DNA of 64,000 bases from NCBI GenBank assembly GCA_900312665.1, contig ONZQ02000002.1, forward strand, positions 1,916,200-1,980,199. The letters run 5' to 3'. Shown one piece after another: positions 34,939 to 46,520 of the stretch. The DNA comes from Cephalotrichum gorgonifer. Lineage: Eukaryota; Ascomycota; Sordariomycetes; Microascales; Microascaceae. The notes beneath the pieces were generated by a model that was not told the origin of the DNA, searched no databases, and worked only from the letters and a program-made list of their open reading frames with translations. Numbering within the stretch: position 1 is the first letter of the stretch; the number at the start of each line of letters is the position of its first letter. A program made the translations under genes and the position numbers.

Positions 34939-35969
34939 GAGATCGTGTGCTTGTGGTGGGACGAGTAGAGGTAAACGTAGGGTTTGCCGGGATAATGTAG
35001 GAAGGGGGATTTGGGTTTGCAGGCTTCGGGGGAGGTGCCTGGTGGTGCTTTCCTCTTTGCGGAATATCCAGGAGTGATATCTCAACTGCAACGTCAACCA
35101 AAAAGCGGCCAGACACCTTAGTCAGCGCAGCCAACAGCTCCCCACTTATTGTACCTGTGCCACATGTCAGTTCCAACTCAAAGCATGCCATAGAGTGAAA
35201 CGGCCACACGCCCGCGCCAGCTCCCTGGCATATATTTGAATGCCAGGCGATGAAGACATATCAACACGGATCATCTACAAAGGGGTGCGCACTCCTACCG
35301 CCGCCTTCTCCCGAATATTGAAATTGACCTTTTTGGTACCTGACAAAAGACCCAACCTAGTCCCTCAGGAATCAACAATAATATGGCCAAGTACTGTATA
35401 TATATAGAAAGTATCCAGCAATATTCTTGATTTTCTAACATATCCTTCCGAGATTTGGTGAGGTCTGAAGCCGCGTACGTCAAACCTGACTACTACTTTA
35501 CCAGGACAGATGCGAGGCGACCATCTAGATCCGAGCGGATCACAATAGGCATACCATGGTCAACGCCTCTTAAATATATAGACCCTCAAGACCATCCCGG
35601 CCGATTAAAACGGAGTAAGCCGAAGGTCGGCCTGTTTAACCTGCTTGTTGCCCGAGGCACACACCGGTGAAACCCTCGGGCTGTAACCACTTCTAATCCC
35701 GCCTGTTCGAGGATGGTGACCAAACATGGTAATAGAAAATACGATTATTGGCGAGACGCAATGGAGGCGATTACGTCAAAACTCGACCAGGCCATGGCAT
35801 GGATTCTGTCGGCACTGGAACCAAACTATCCCTGTACTCCGAGGCGGTATGCAATGGCAGAATACTAAACCGAGGGTATTTTCAAGCTACAAGCCTTCTT
35901 GGGCCATTTCTAGCCAGTTGACTCTACTTCCGGCCTGTTCATCTTCTCGTGATAATTTACCTTGCAGCT
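34939..35969. other. Divergent intergenic region SEC23 / alpha-beta hydrolase
   Basis: About 1 kb containing both promoters; AT-rich short stretches (TATATATA near 35396-35404, TTAAATATATA near 35570-35580). No gene seen. Confidence 0.5.
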
Positions 35970-37323
35970 ATGTCACTTCAGTTCGCCCGCGTAGCGCTTC
36001 GGCAACCGGGTCGCCGGTTGTTCGCCACGGCGAGCACCACTGTGTCCCTCAAGTACGATCTACATGAACCGCCGACGAAGACATCCTCCGGCGAGCAACG
36101 GCCAATCCTCTTCCTGCACGGCCTTTTCGGATCGAAGAAGAACAACAGGGGAATCAGCAAGTAAATAGCCCGGTCCCAACTTCCCGTCCCGCCCACGCAC
36201 GCCACATGTCGGCAAGCTGCCTCCCCACGAGTCCATACCGCTGACCAGGGTACCACCAGACGGCTGGCCAGCGATCTAGGCCGGCCAATCTTTGCGCTTG
36301 TAAGGCATTTCCGATATGCCTACCTACCGGTTGCTTTATCTCGTCCCGGACTGACCGCAACGACGACCTTCAGGACCTTCGTAACCATGGCGAATCACCA
36401 CACACTGTTATCCATGACTATACCTCCATGGCAGCCGATGTTCGCGCCTTTATCAAGGAACATGGCCTCGGCGCCCCAACCTTGATTGGACACTCCATGT
36501 TCGTGCCGCCACCGTGAAGTCCTCCTCCTCCTCCTCCTCCTCCGCCGATCCGACCAGGCCGTACAAGATCGTTATCCTGACATGACCTCTTCCTTCACCA
36601 CTTGCACCAGGGGCGCAAAGACGGCCATGACACTAGCCCTCCAGTCTCCCGAGGACGTACACGACCTGGTAGCTGTAGATAATGCGCCGTTGGACGCGGC
36701 CCTGGGGTCCGACTTCCCACACTACCTCCGGGGCATGCAGAAGATTGACGCCGCTGGCATAACTAAGCTAAGCGAGGCGGATAGTATTCTGAGCGAGTAC
36801 GAGGAGGCAAGTTTTGTTGGAGAATAATGACGCCCGCCCGTATCCCAAAGATCCCATGCTTACACGAGCCGTACATCGCGCGTTTTGTAGTCATTACCGA
36901 TTCGGCAGTTCATCCTGGGGAACCTCCACATCCCCGCGGGCTCCAAGACACGGCGGTTCCGTATCCCCCTTACGACGCTGGCGAAATCCGTCGGGGGCAT
37001 GGGTGACTTCCCGTTCAAGGACCCGGAGGCCGTCAGGTTTGAGAAGCCTGCCCTCTTCGTCAGGGGGACGAAGAGCACCTACGTCCCCGACGAGGTCCTA
37101 CCGCTGATCGGCCAGTTCTTTCCGCGCTTCCGCCTTGTCGACATAGATGCCGGGCACTGGGTGATATCAGAAAACCCGGAAGAGTTCAGGAGAGGTACGT
37201 AGTCATGGTCGCTGTCGCCCCTCCCCGCCCCGGCGTGGTAGTTGTTCAGTGTGCTGATACAAGATTGAACTCACAACAGCCGTCGTGGATTTCCTGACGC
37301 CCTCTGATGACAGCTCTGATTGA
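35970..37323 (+). CDS. Alpha/beta hydrolase, ABHD11/IMO32/EAT1 family
   Basis: Serine hydrolase likely in mitochondria: the N-terminus MSLQFARVALRQPGRRLFAT is Arg-rich without acidic residues. Six exons: 35970-36160, 36260-36299, 36374-36498, 36611-36806, 36891-37194 and 37280-37323; 299 residues. Fold marks are ILFLHGLFGSKKNN (oxyanion hole), FALDLRNHGESPH, the nucleophile elbow GHSMG split by intron 3, VAVDNAP, and the catalytic His in DIDAGHWV. Yeast relatives include EAT1 (ethanol acetyltransferase/thioesterase) and IMO32; which activity applies cannot be told. Intron 3 starts with GTTCGT and holds a CTC-triplet run. Intron 4 (36807-36890) is a GC-AG intron with a perfect GCAAGT donor. 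It converges on RPS1. Confidence 0.92.
36807..36890 (+). other. GC-AG intron in the alpha/beta hydrolase gene
   Basis: GAG|GCAAGT at the 5' side and TTTTGTAG at the 3' side. Removal joins EYEE to SLPIRQF in frame; reading through hits a stop (TAA) 24 bases in. GCAAGT is the consensus for the minor GC donor class. Confidence 0.85.
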
Positions 37324-37640
37324 AGTCATCAGGGAGGACCTGCAGAGATGGTGGGCGATGGCGGAGAGGGAAGGAGTCCATGATAGATAGACGTGGTTCG
37401 ACATATAAACATGGGGTTTCACAACAATACACCACTAGACAGGAATACACACTCATGAGTTCAACTTTTTGTTCACCGGTCGGGCTGGCACCCCAAGTTC
37501 CAAAGCCACCCTGCTGCGCCATTTAAAAGGGAACTCAATAGAAGCCTTGATTGAAAACAAAAACGGAAAAGAAACCCATGGACCATTCCAGGTTCTACCG
37601 TACCCTTATTTCATGACGAGTAATTATCATGACCATCCCT

Positions 37641-38699
37641 TTATACGTCCTCCAAAACGCGCTCCTTGAACTCCCTCTCAACCCTCTGGCCCTTCTCGTC
37701 GGTGATGGACTCGCCGTGGAGAGCCATCAGACCACCGAGGTCGAACTTGGGCGCCTTCAGGAGCTTGACCTTGCGGATGTGGACCTATTTGTCCTGTTAG
37801 CTCACTAGAACAGACTATGTCTCAAAAGGTTGGGGGTAGAGGGAGAGATGGCGCCGTACGTTCTGGAGGGGGTAGATGCCCTGGGTGGCCTTCTCGATTT
37901 CCCTGCCGATAACCTCGGGGATGAGCTTGGCGGTCAGCTGCGTAAGGGTGCAGCTGGAAGCCTCGCGCTGGATGATCTCCATCATCTTCTGACGGATCTC
38001 GCGGATCTGGGAAGTGGCGGCATAGGTGGTCTTCTTGACCTGGTTGGGCCGGCGCTTGGTGAAGGCGATCGCGAACAGACGGAGTGTGTAGTCGTCGGTG
38101 GTCTTGACGGTGATGTTGGCCTCGATAAGCGACTGCCACTTGCGGACGAGTGACCGGAGCTTGTCGGTGGTGAAGTCGAGACCGTGGAAGTTGGTCAGGC
38201 AGTTCTTGCCCTGGACCTCGTCAACCCGGAGGCGGATCTTGCGGAAAGAGTGGTCCTCATCCTTCTGGAGATCGGCGAGGGAGACCTCGAGAACACGACC
38301 CTTGAGGGCGTCGTTGGCGTTCTTGAGACCGGTCGACCTGTTCACCAGGGTCTTGCCAACACTAGAAATCCCAAGTCAGATGCTGTCGAGATACTGTCGT
38401 TGTTCGGTTTGCGACTCACTCTCGGATGTTGAAGGGGGCCGGGGCCTGCACACAGAACTGGTTAGCAAAACGAGCCGCTTGTCAGGAAAATCCAGAGAGC
38501 GACATACCTTGATCGAGTACCAGTCCTTGCGGGTGAAGGGGTCTACGGTCTTCTTCTTAAGACCCTTCTTGCCCTTCGAGAGCCTCTTGTTCCTGTTCGC
38601 AGGCGCCAGTCAGTAACTGAGGCCCGGGATGGTCGTAACGCAGTTCAATTGCATGGTGTAGCAGAAATGATGGGCGCAATCTTACTTTCCGACAGCCAT
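37641..38699 (-). CDS. RPS1: 40S ribosomal protein S1 (eS1, S3a)
   Basis: Small-subunit ribosomal protein near the mRNA exit. Five exons: 38699-38686, 38592-38508, 38445-38420, 38361-37860 and 37784-37641; 256 residues, as expected. The start MAVGKNKRLSKGKKGLKKK, DPFTRKDWYSIKAPAPFNIR, VGKTLVNRSTGLKNANDALK, TNFHGLDFTTDKLRSLVRKW and the tail KVKLLKAPKFDLGGLM are characteristic. Exon 3 is only 26 nt. It is convergent with the alpha/beta hydrolase gene (317 bp between stops). Confidence 0.97.
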
Positions 38700-39998
38700 G
38701 ATGGGCTTTTATCGACGCGTCGGGGAGTGGTTGTCGAGCAAAAATTCCGTCGAGAGGGACTCGGAGTATGTAGGAATTTTGTCAAGGAAAATGAGTCTCG
38801 ATTTTAGGCCATTTGAAAGTTGTGTGCCATTCCAGTGTGGGTGGGGGTGGGGTCCTGCAAAGCTCGAACCTGGTTCGTGGATGGCAATTGCTGACATAAT
38901 CGCCCTCGACACGTGACGGTGGCCCATATTCTGCAGGTTTTGTTAGTGCTCACTGCCCTGACGAACATGGTGTCAAAGCGACTCTGCGCTCGGTGGCAAG
39001 CCAACCATTAGCCCCGGCCCTGGCCTGGTTAATGGTTCCTGTGTAGCGGCGGTGTGTCCGCGGCGTGTCTAATACCATCAAACCCAGCGAAAATGTCTCC
39101 ATTTTAGAGGCATGGAATGACCTTATATGGAAGGATAAGTTGGGCAACACTTTGGACTAGTTTTCAGCTACATCTGGTCGACACTGTACTGCTCTTGTTG
39201 TTTGATGCACGGCCAACATCTTGTGGACTCACTTTCGAGCACTTACATGCAAGCTGCTAGGATACATGACGGACAATACGCTGAGTAATTTTCGATCTTA
39301 TTTTTGTTTGTTTCCACCCAGCGACAAAGTAGTACATGTAAGAATCGTAATCATATCATCCTTCTTTCCATCGACACACCTGAGCTGGGCTACTCTACGG
39401 ATACTGCCGCTCTGGAATACCAAGAGAAACAAGCATGCTTGGCCGTGTCTCCCTCCCCTTCCCAAAGCTCACAAGTATAAGCTCACAAACAACGGTGGCG
39501 AGGACCCTCACAGTCTACTTCCTCATGGGTATACTCATAGAGGATAATGCAGCTCTATACATCCACCCCCCTGCAGCTCCGACTTCGTCGTGTGGCATGA
39601 TGCTCGTATTACTACATATTAATAGAATGAATACATATTCCGAGTCCTACCATCACAACATCCCCAAGCAACCTTTGTAATGCTAAATATTCGTCGCGGG
39701 TCAGGCAACACTGGGCCAGCTAAGCCCCTGGACGCGACACGGTCGCGGTTGGGGGTGATTCGGCTGTTCACCTCGGCGCAGAGCTTCCCGCACCAGACTC
39801 CTTGCAAGCGCTGCTGCGATCACCGCCTCGATGTGGGTAAGGCCTAATAGAGGTGATGAAATCAGTCGCCGCTCACGACATGTTGTGAGTTCTCGGGTTA
39901 CGAGGTATTTTGAGGGGGACAACACCACTAGTGTAGAAGCGTACCAGGTTCTTGGACTCCATCTCCTGCCTGTCGTGATCGTCTAAGATGATGGGCAA
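38700..39998. other. Intergenic, RPS1 promoter and URC1 3' side
   Basis: 1.3 kb. The proximal part should be the RPS1 promoter, with a GTGGGTGGGGGTGGGG G-rich block at about 38838-38854. The 39.2-39.7 kb part is AT-rich. An open stretch just downstream of the URC1 stop (about 39900-39990, minus strand) was examined and not supported as an exon. Confidence 0.5.
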
Positions 39999-42912
39999 TC
40001 AATGATCGATGCTGTTGCTAGGTTAGCACGTACAGTAGGCTAGCAGGTAGGCGTGTCTACGTACTCCTCCCAAAGCCTTCCCTGGACCGCCTGGAGTTCT
40101 TCTTCAGTCATGACCTTTCCAGTCGTGAAGTACCCTAGGGAATGTGTCAGACTCTTAACGGGTGTTCAGGTAGTATAAGGAGACTCACCAGCAGTGATCT
40201 TCGCATCAATCTCAACGCGAGAGTCCTCGGGAATCCGGTCCGCGGGAAGTTCCACCCTCTCGTGAATCGGTATGCTACCTAGTGGTTAGACGCGCAGTTG
40301 TAAGGGTGGCTAACATGTCCATGTACTTACCCTTGCTCGACGATGGCGTCGTGCTTCATGCTGTGCGGCGGGTGGTTAGCTTTCGTGAAGGATAACAGCC
40401 AGGCCGGGCTTGCATGGGAAATCTGGGCGGGAAAGTGCGTTACTTACTTGCTCATGCTTAGCATCCTGTCAATCTTCTTGATTCCGAGCCAATGCAGAAT
40501 GTCAGGCATCAGAGCCTGGAAGCGCATGTCCTTCACGCCAGCGACGTTCTCGGTGCGTCGGAAGTAGTCAGAGGCCCTGTCCTCTCCCCTCTTTCGGGCA
40601 TTATACACAACTAACACAAATCCCAGGTTAGTTGGGTTACAGCTCCTCCTTATCTGGTCTGGAGATAGCCGGTACTGTTGCAGGTAAGATGGGCAGCAAG
40701 GAGGCAGTGAAAGGGACAGGTGTACGGATAGAGGCTCGGACGGAACGTACGGTACTATTATGTGTTAGTGACGTGAGCAACCTCCAAAAATGACCAAGGG
40801 GTCATACCTTTGTAACTTCTCCAAGGGCGCGCCCTTCCTTCCTGAAGTAGATAACCACACCACTTCCGCCCTTCTGGGCTTCCTTAACCGCTTCCTCGAT
40901 TCCGAATGTGAGGTACGGCCGGCACGTGCAGATGTCGGAGCAGAAAACGTCGCTGCCATTGCACTGGTAACCGGGTTAGCTTACTGGACTGGCATAGACA
41001 ACCCCATTTGTAGACACCAACCTCGTCATGTATACGCAGAGCTAGTCTGCACGTCTCATCTGACATCTTCTTCGGGTCCCCGAAGCAGTAGACAGTAAGG
41101 CCTCCTGTAAAAAAAACATATATTAGTGACGGTACTGATATAGATGGCCAGAGCCGGAACAGATGTCCCCTCTCGGTTCCCACCAGCTGCTATATCATCC
41201 ATTCTCGGGGGATACTCTTGGAGGCGGAGAAGGGTCGGATTACATACCAATAGGGGGGAGGAACAGCTTAATGTCAGCTCGGGTGATCAACTAGTGTTCC
41301 AGGTAGGTTAGTAAGGCGATAAGGGTGAGTATTAAGAGCTGTAGTTGCGCTACTACCTCTGGATAGCTTCCGCCCGTGTTCTCAAAGAGTGAGCGGCGCA
41401 AGGTCGCCTCATCTTGGTTTGTCAGTGTATTTCTTTTCCGGCAAGAATCATCAATACGTACCGATGCCGAACCTCGCTGCTACACCCGGCAGATACCACA
41501 CCTGGGGTCGGCCAAGGTCAGTATGAGCGGGGTCATTGTACGGGTGGCCCAGAACAAACTCACAGGCTCCACGGCGAATTTGGTAACCGCCAGCTCGCCC
41601 TGGTCGTTGAGGCACACTTTCCCGTCCGGAACCCTGTCGCTATTAGTTATCACGCCCATGTTGGAAGTGGGGGGGATTTTCACTTACAGACGACCAGACC
41701 TAACACTCTCCTCGAGTTCAGGAAGCTGCCCCGAAAGTCAGCCATGCAATCCACATGTCCGATAATATCCCGTGGCACAGAGCCTACCTTCATGTGGGCT
41801 TTGGTGATGGCGATTGTTGGGCGAATATCAACTACCCGATCAGGTTAGAAGTGCTTCTACCAGCGCTAAGCTTGCCAACGAGATCGAACTAACGGTTCTC
41901 CGAGTCCATGAGGTCCTTGTATAACCACGGGGCAAGATGCCCCCAGGGATCCATGGCCACGATCTTTTCTGGGTCACCCCACTGAGGAAACGGACCAATA
42001 TCCGAGGAGGGCTCTGTATTCGTGTAGTCGGGCCTGTTGGTGTTGGTGAGCATACCATAGTTGGATCGTCACCGTGTTGGGTTGCACGAACCTGTGATCA
42101 GGATCAAGCTCGTTGCTGGCAACGGCCAGTGCATGGTATATCGAGTAAGATCCACCACTGCGACAGTTAGGTTAGGTCCGAGTAACACACTCAATCTTAA
42201 GAGAACTTACTGCGCTAGAGGTTGTTTCAAGGTTTAAGGTTAGCAACTAGCATCCCTCGACGTTGACCGCAAGTACCTGTTGCGGAGTGACATACCTCCA
42301 ATGGCTAATTAAAGGCCGAAGTTAGCCTTGCTCAATAATCGAATCGTGGTCAGGGTAGAGATCATATTACCATTTCGCCTCCTAATGGTGGATGGCGACC
42401 TCGAGACCACCACTGGGCCCCTCTGCTTCGGGTCTTTATTTCCCCAGTCCATGGGGAGGGGATTGATCCCAGTCTGCTTGGGGTACGTCCTGTGCACGTC
42501 GGCAAATAAGTATGGGGAGACAAGTGGTGGGAGGTGGGAGGATTGATCTGTTTCACAGCGTCGAGGGTCGGGACATACGTAAGAATGATACGAGACGACA
42601 GGCCTGCTCGGGAGCTCTGGGGCGACGCGGGTGCCGAGGTGTTAGTCGGAGGCTCGGCCTGGGTATCGGAAACCTTGTCGTCTAGAACGGTACGCTTAGC
42701 TGGTGGTTTCCGTCACGCCAAAGCATTGGATGCATGCAAGGAGACGAAGGTATAGTCTAGATACTCGAATGCAGCAGTAACTAACCTGGCTGCCCCTTGC
42801 CATTGACCTCATGCTGGCCCAATCTCTGTTCTAATGTCTCAACAGATGCGGCAAGCCTCGACTGCGTGCCCTGGATCTCAGCCAGGGCTTCCAAAATAGC
42901 TTCTCGCTCCAT
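39999..42912 (-). CDS. URC1: URC1, GTP cyclohydrolase II-like uracil catabolism protein
   Basis: In Lachancea kluyveri URC1 is required for the URC route of uracil degradation; it is a paralogue of GTP cyclohydrolase II. From ATG 42912 (MEREAILEALAEIQGTQSRL) 21 exons were traced: 42912-42786, 42681-42579, 42489-42371, 42304-42296, 42214-42211, 42157-42092, 42033-41894, 41831-41788, 41725-41688, 41633-41564, 41501-41462, 41412-41357, 41290-41248, 41104-41022, 40963-40808, 40754-40751, 40610-40448, 40360-40331, 40274-40189, 40134-40065 and 40011-39999. They sum to 1464 nt, 487 residues. The zinc triad C-x10-C-x-C is present (Cys315, Cys326, Cys328 in ECNGSDVFCSDICTC), and FRKEGRALGEVTK matches the catalytic loop. 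The URC-specific region is RFQALMPDILHWLGIKKIDR. The last exon gives DIDH and TGA. Most exons are certain; the final one is the least sure. Confidence 0.92.
40751..40754 (-). other. URC1: 4-nt microexon of URC1 (exon 16)
   Basis: TACC between an AATAG acceptor and a GTACGT donor, with a CACTAACA branch site upstream. It supplies Tyr and the first base of Leu, giving EVTK-Y-LVYNARK, the expected family sequence. Skipping it would remove the Tyr and shift the frame. Confidence 0.8.
42211..42214 (-). other. URC1: 4-nt microexon of URC1 (exon 5)
   Basis: CGCA between a CTCTAG acceptor and a GTAAGT donor, with a GCTAACC branch site about 25 bases upstream. It joins the 9-nt exon 4 (42304-42296) to exon 6, producing AIGAHGGSYSIYH in frame. 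Confidence 0.82.
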
Positions 42913-44017
42913 TGTCAATATTGGGACTCTACAAGCTAAAGGAGATGATGGCCCGTAGGATGAATTGATGCGAAGTTGAACTTCCTCAAGGATTGGTAGA
43001 AGGATGGAAATTAAGGAGGACGGAATGGCCCAATGTTTACTTAAGTAGTAAAGAGGAAGGAGGAGGGGGCGGTGTGAGTAGTGGTGGTAGGTAGTGATTG
43101 ATAGGTAGGACGGATGCCCCATGTGACCCCGATGCCGATGCTGATGCTTGACAGCACGGTGTGCCTATCAGCTTATCAGGTACCAGCAATGCCGCTTCCC
43201 GAGAGGAGAGCTATTGAACGATGATGGGGCATCTAACCCACTTGAGAGACCAAAGAACTAAAGGGGAAGGTGTTCTGAGATTCACAAGCCACAGTTTCAG
43301 CAGCAAGTAATCACAAGCAGCAATCGTGAAGGATAGTAAGGAAATAAAGGAGATTATTATTCCTCTGGCCCCTGCAGCCCGGACTTAAATGGTGTATAGG
43401 TGCCTGAAATAGGGGACATCTGCACCCTGGCACACACATCACACATGCGTGAGTACCTGCCGTTCCGGAGTGGCGGCTGCGGCTTGGATCGGCTTGACTG
43501 GAGCTGCTGAACTGGAGCGTCTGGTGATGACGACACCACCAGATCCAAGATGTACCTGTCACCCGCAATACGGCGTACTCCGTGCTGGAGCACCACCCCG
43601 CCCAAGTACTCCTATCTGTTGTTATCTGTTATCTGTTATCTGTATGTAGTACTCTGTATGGAGACGACTACTAAACTCTTAAACCCTGCTGGTCCAAGCA
43701 TCAAGGCAAGTACTTTATCTGGAGTTAACAGCCGATGATACTCCGAGGTAGTGGTCCTGCTTTCTCTTATTCAGCCTGCACTGTGGACTTTCCATGTCGG
43801 GGTTTAGGACCCACAAGCATGGGGATTCCTTCCTGGTCTGTGGTTGATTCCAACACTCTGCATTAATCTTCTGGGATTGTAGACCAATCCATCCATGTGT
43901 TAGCTCTCTGTCGCCGCCCCACATCTTCCAGAGCCTTCACTCTAATACCGATTATTACCCAAACACAACGACCTGACCACTCCAATAACGCAAGGCTTTG
44001 CGACTGACCCTGTCACC
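42913..44017. other. Divergent intergenic region URC1 / ELF1
   Basis: 1.1 kb with both promoters. TTATCTGT occurs three times in succession at about 43616-43640. No gene recognised. Confidence 0.5.
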
Positions 44018-44589
44018 ATGGGGAAACGAAAGAGCTCATCTAAGCCTCAAGGCCCTAGAAGGGTAATGCGAGCCCCCCCCTCCCTTTCTACTGCCAAGCG
44101 ATACAAGTTCCTGTTCGATTTCCATTGGCAAGGCCTGCCCTCTCCCACCGATCTGGACTAATATTCCCATCTCATCCTCCAGCAAGAACCCCTTCCCAAG
44201 AAGTTCACTTGCCTCTTCTGTAACCACGAAGAGTCTGTGAAAGTATCTCTGGATAAGAAGGCGGGAGTCGGCCAACTGGACTGCGCTGTGTGCGGGCAGA
44301 CTTTCCAGTGTGCCATAAATTGTACGTATCTCGTCGCCAAGTACAAACGCAACCCTTTGATACTTCACCATCCACTTACATACTGACCTTCCAGATCTCT
44401 CTGAGGCTGTCGACGTGTACGGGGAATGGGTTGATGCTGCTGGTAAGACTTGCCCTTTTCCATCCTTACTGGGGTTATGGTTAACGTCCATTAGATATGG
44501 TGGCCAGGGAAGACGAGGGAAGAGCAGATAGTGGAAGCCGGTCTTATGCCGGGAGACCTCGACAGACGGCGGAAGACTATGACGATTAG
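44018..44589 (+). CDS. ELF1: Transcription elongation factor ELF1
   Basis: Small zinc-ribbon factor that travels with RNA polymerase II and aids passage through nucleosomes. Four exons: 44018-44062, 44183-44321, 44395-44442 and 44495-44589; 108 residues. It starts MGKRKSSSKPQGPRR with a basic tail, followed by the ribbon CLFCNHEESVKV ... LDCAVCGQTFQC with two CxxC pairs, then AVDVYGEWVDAAD, which is typical of the family. It sits between URC1 and the uracil phosphoribosyltransferase, and its 3' end is 252 bp from that of the latter. Confidence 0.95.
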
Positions 44590-44841
44590 TACAACTTCAC
44601 TGAAGGACAGGACGTTCACAGCTCATCATCTCTCGCCGCCTTCTCCTGGGTTTCTTTCATTTTTTTTTATTTGGTTACGATGGATGATGCAAAGCCTTCT
44701 TGTCTAATAGTCTAATGTAACCGCGATCTCATGAACCTACGTTGTGGGACTTCGTCCTTGCAAGCCATGAGATACACAGCCCTAGTACATTATACTCCCG
44801 ATCCTAGCCCTTACTTCTCCATCCAATGCAAAGAATTGCAT

Positions 44842-45852
44842 TTAGAGTGTGTAAAACCGGTCGCCGAAATCACCCAGGCCAGGGACGATATAGCTATTGC
44901 AAGTCAGTACGGGTTCAATTCGGGTCATAGATCGGGATGGGCGCTGCGGGGCATACCTCTTCTGGTCGAGACCCTATGAGTTGGCAGTGGTTAGCAGCAG
45001 GTCAATAATACACCCAGGGCGCTTTGGGTAGTGACAGGGGGGGTCCCCTACCTGATCCACGAATGATGTTATGACCCTCAACTTGGGGAAACGCTGAGCG
45101 AATTTCTCGATACCCTCAGGGCTTGCGATGATGTTCAAGAACAAGATGCGCTCCTCGGGGACGCCTCGTGATATGAGCACCTCAACAGCCATCGTGGCGG
45201 ACCCGCCTTAGTCCCAGATGGTCAGTAAATCGTCATCAGCGACCGAGTGAAAGAGAAGGAGATGCATACCGGTCGCAAACATCGGGTCAAGGAGTAGGAC
45301 CCAGCGGTCGGCAATGTCCTCCGGAAGCTTATCATAGAACAGCTTCGGCATACATGTCGCCTCGTCTCTCTGGATGAGAATCTTCCCGATTCTTACGGAT
45401 CGACAGCAGTCTCGTAGACCCTGCTCCATGGCCTCTCCGGCGCGCATGATGGAGACGCCACATATCTTTCCTTGGAACAAGAGACCATTGTACGTCGTCC
45501 CCACCGGCGTGGTCACGACATGCTCGATGACTGGGAGGTGGTTGAGGCCCTCCTCGACCAAAAGGCGTATGATCCTGTTGGAGTAGAATACAAAATCCCC
45601 GCGCTGCGTCGTTTTATTGCGGATGAGCCTACCAAAATATGCTGTTATAGCTTTTGGGATTATTTCCACTGCCTCTCAGGTACAACCGGGCACTTACGTC
45701 AAGAGAGCGATGAGCTGTGGCGTCTGGGGAAGTACGTGGACGTTCTCAAATGGGACGTCTTTGGAAATGGTCGCTGATGGCCTTTGACCATCCGCTTGAT
45801 AGTTCGGTCCTACACACTGCATCGGCGGGTTTGTGGGGGCGGGTTGAGCCAT
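44842..45852 (-). CDS. Uracil phosphoribosyltransferase (FUR1 / URC6 type)
   Basis: Converts uracil and PRPP to UMP. Five exons: 45852-45698, 45628-45270, 45206-45052, 44973-44957 and 44893-44842; 245 residues. It starts MAQPAPTNPPMQCVGPN. Marks are NVHVLPQTPQLIALLTLIRN, RGDFVFYSNRIIRLLVEEGL, the PRPP loop LLDPMFATGGSATMA, and the uracil-binding end VPGLGDFGDRFYTL completed by two small exons (17 and 52 nt). This could be the salvage enzyme (FUR1) or the URC6 paralogue of the uracil degradation pathway; nearness to URC1 on the same strand favours URC6 but does not prove it. It is divergent from WAPL. Confidence 0.93.
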
Positions 45853-46520
45853 ATCAGTCTACAGATATATCGGATCACTTCTTTGGAGGTGCTGAATGCG
45901 GGAAGTTTTCTAAGGACAAGAGGAATGGAGAATGTAGATACAATGCCTTTAAGTGGAGAGATTATAGATTGATTGGATTACTCGAATGATAAGCGCCGTT
46001 GTGTCTCCACGACGGATTGGGAAGGCTTTTTAACTATTAGTCCCTCGACATTGGTATGTACACCTAGTTAGAAGGATATATCACGGGCGTTTGCTGGTGG
46101 AGACAGCACGAGAGCAAGTATGCACATAACGCAAACAGTGGTCGCCTGGATTGAACGGCTATTGAAGGGCCTCTCACTTGGCCTCCAACATCCTATTCAT
46201 ATATCCGAGACATAACCCAAAACCACCACTTCCATCCGTCCATATCAACAATATCCATTCCACCTCGACCGCCGCAGCTTCTTCGTATTTTTTTCTGGCT
46301 AGAACCTTCGCCTCCCCGGTAAACGACCCATCATACCTAACGACACGCCAATACACGACCACCGACAACGCGCCCGAGAATAGTCGTATACCCACGAAGT
46401 CTTCGCCCCGAGGATCCGCCATCATCGGATGCGCCGCGCGAAATATTGCCCGACAGCGTGTCCAGCGCGGCACGGCAGGTGGCGTGTACACAGCCAGGCC
46501 CATTGTCAACCGCCAGCACA
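45853..46520. promoter_or_regulatory. Divergent promoter region, uracil phosphoribosyltransferase / WAPL
   Basis: 668 bp between two start codons pointing away from each other, so both promoters must be here. No specific site is claimed. Confidence 0.5.

Noticed and set aside
39900..39990. Extra 3' exon of URC1 (stretch beginning DHDRQEMESKN)
   Set aside because: No donor/acceptor pair keeps the frame, while the CAG acceptor at 40012 gives a short in-frame end and a stop.
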